Below are positions 63,797-64,000 of a stretch of DNA of 64,000 nt, in pieces (position 1 is the first letter of the stretch; each line of letters begins with the position of its first letter). The translations under genes were made by a program, and so were the position numbers. Below the pieces are notes generated by a model, which saw only the letters and a list, made by a program, of their open reading frames with translations, ran no database searches and was not told where the DNA came from. The stretch comes from Amphiura filiformis (Eukaryota > Echinodermata > Ophiuroidea > Amphilepidida > Amphiuridae), in assembly GCF_039555335.1 (NCBI RefSeq), contig NC_092642.1, positions 23,045,262 through 23,109,261 on the forward strand, in the 5' to 3' direction.

Positions 63797-64000
63797 CCAC
63801 AGAGCAGCCATGTCAACTGTTACTGGGATCAGGAAACCAGAAAAGAAGCCTCTACCAAAACGTCTCTGAAATATCTTAATATTGACGCCCTGGAAATTGG
63901 CACAATCCATCCTGTATGGCGAACCCTCTCTGCAAACACAAGGGAAGTTGAAATGGCTGCTGTAAAGGCTAGACTTCTTACTGGTACCTACGTACTACAA
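63797..64000 (+). pseudogene. LINE ORF2 fragment, runs off right edge
   Basis: Encodes KTSLKYLNIDALEIGTIHPV followed by W and then AAVKARLLTGTYVLQ, a diverged match to KTSLKYL...HPVW...RAKLLTGTYTLQ in the C-terminal part of the LINE at 26547-27887. Opposite orientation to that copy. A stop lies at 63794-63796, so upstream coding is broken or absent. Confidence 0.8.

Overview
This is a eukaryotic, animal window, most likely from an invertebrate deuterostome (echinoderm or hemichordate). The evidence is multi-exon genes with GT-AG introns, proteins close to vertebrate orthologues, a LIN54-COPS4 gene order also known from the human genome, a selenoprotein U gene with an in-frame TGA, and a very high load of BEL/Pao, LINE, Penelope, hAT-like, mariner-like and foldback elements. 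The palindrome TAGGCCTA is scattered throughout. I cannot name the species from sequence alone.

Three cellular genes are supported. (1) LIN54, minus strand, 1364-2159: one large exon for the Ser/Thr/Ala-rich N-terminal part; the rest lies off the left edge, and the exon as given carries a one-base frame break. (2) COPS4 (COP9 signalosome subunit 4), plus strand, 9134-51529: all ten coding exons are present, every junction keeps phase, and the protein is 406 residues. Intron 1 is about 30 kb and holds most of the transposons. (3) SELENOU / PRXL2A-like peroxiredoxin, minus strand, about 63332 to 59552: an in-frame TGA stands where the human protein has the first Cys of its CxxC motif, and there are two tandem homologous copies of one 115-nt exon separated by a 59-nt intron, which looks like a pair of mutually exclusive exons. 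LIN54 and COPS4 are head to head; COPS4 and SELENOU are tail to tail.

Layout: 1-2.2 kb LIN54; 2.2-9.1 kb intergenic DNA with hAT-like and mariner-like elements and a tRNA-derived SINE; 9.1-39.5 kb COPS4 exon 1 and intron 1 (GCGCA-rich blocks, a roughly 430-bp tandem array with CTTT tracts, AAT microsatellites, a complete but coding-defective BEL/Pao element with 5-bp target duplications, a broken LINE, a LINE 3' fragment, a nuclear-receptor half-site satellite and a Penelope endonuclease remnant); 39.5-51.5 kb the remaining COPS4 exons among foldback and TIR elements; 51.5-59.5 kb 3' UTRs and more elements; 59.5-63.4 kb SELENOU; 63.8-64 kb the start of another LINE copy running off the right edge.

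The points most worth follow-up are the Sec-encoding TGA plus duplicated exon of SELENOU, and the repeated arrays built from regularly spaced AGGTCA half-sites (DR5-DR4-DR4 in the best units) that recur in the window. No SECIS element could be recognised by eye.
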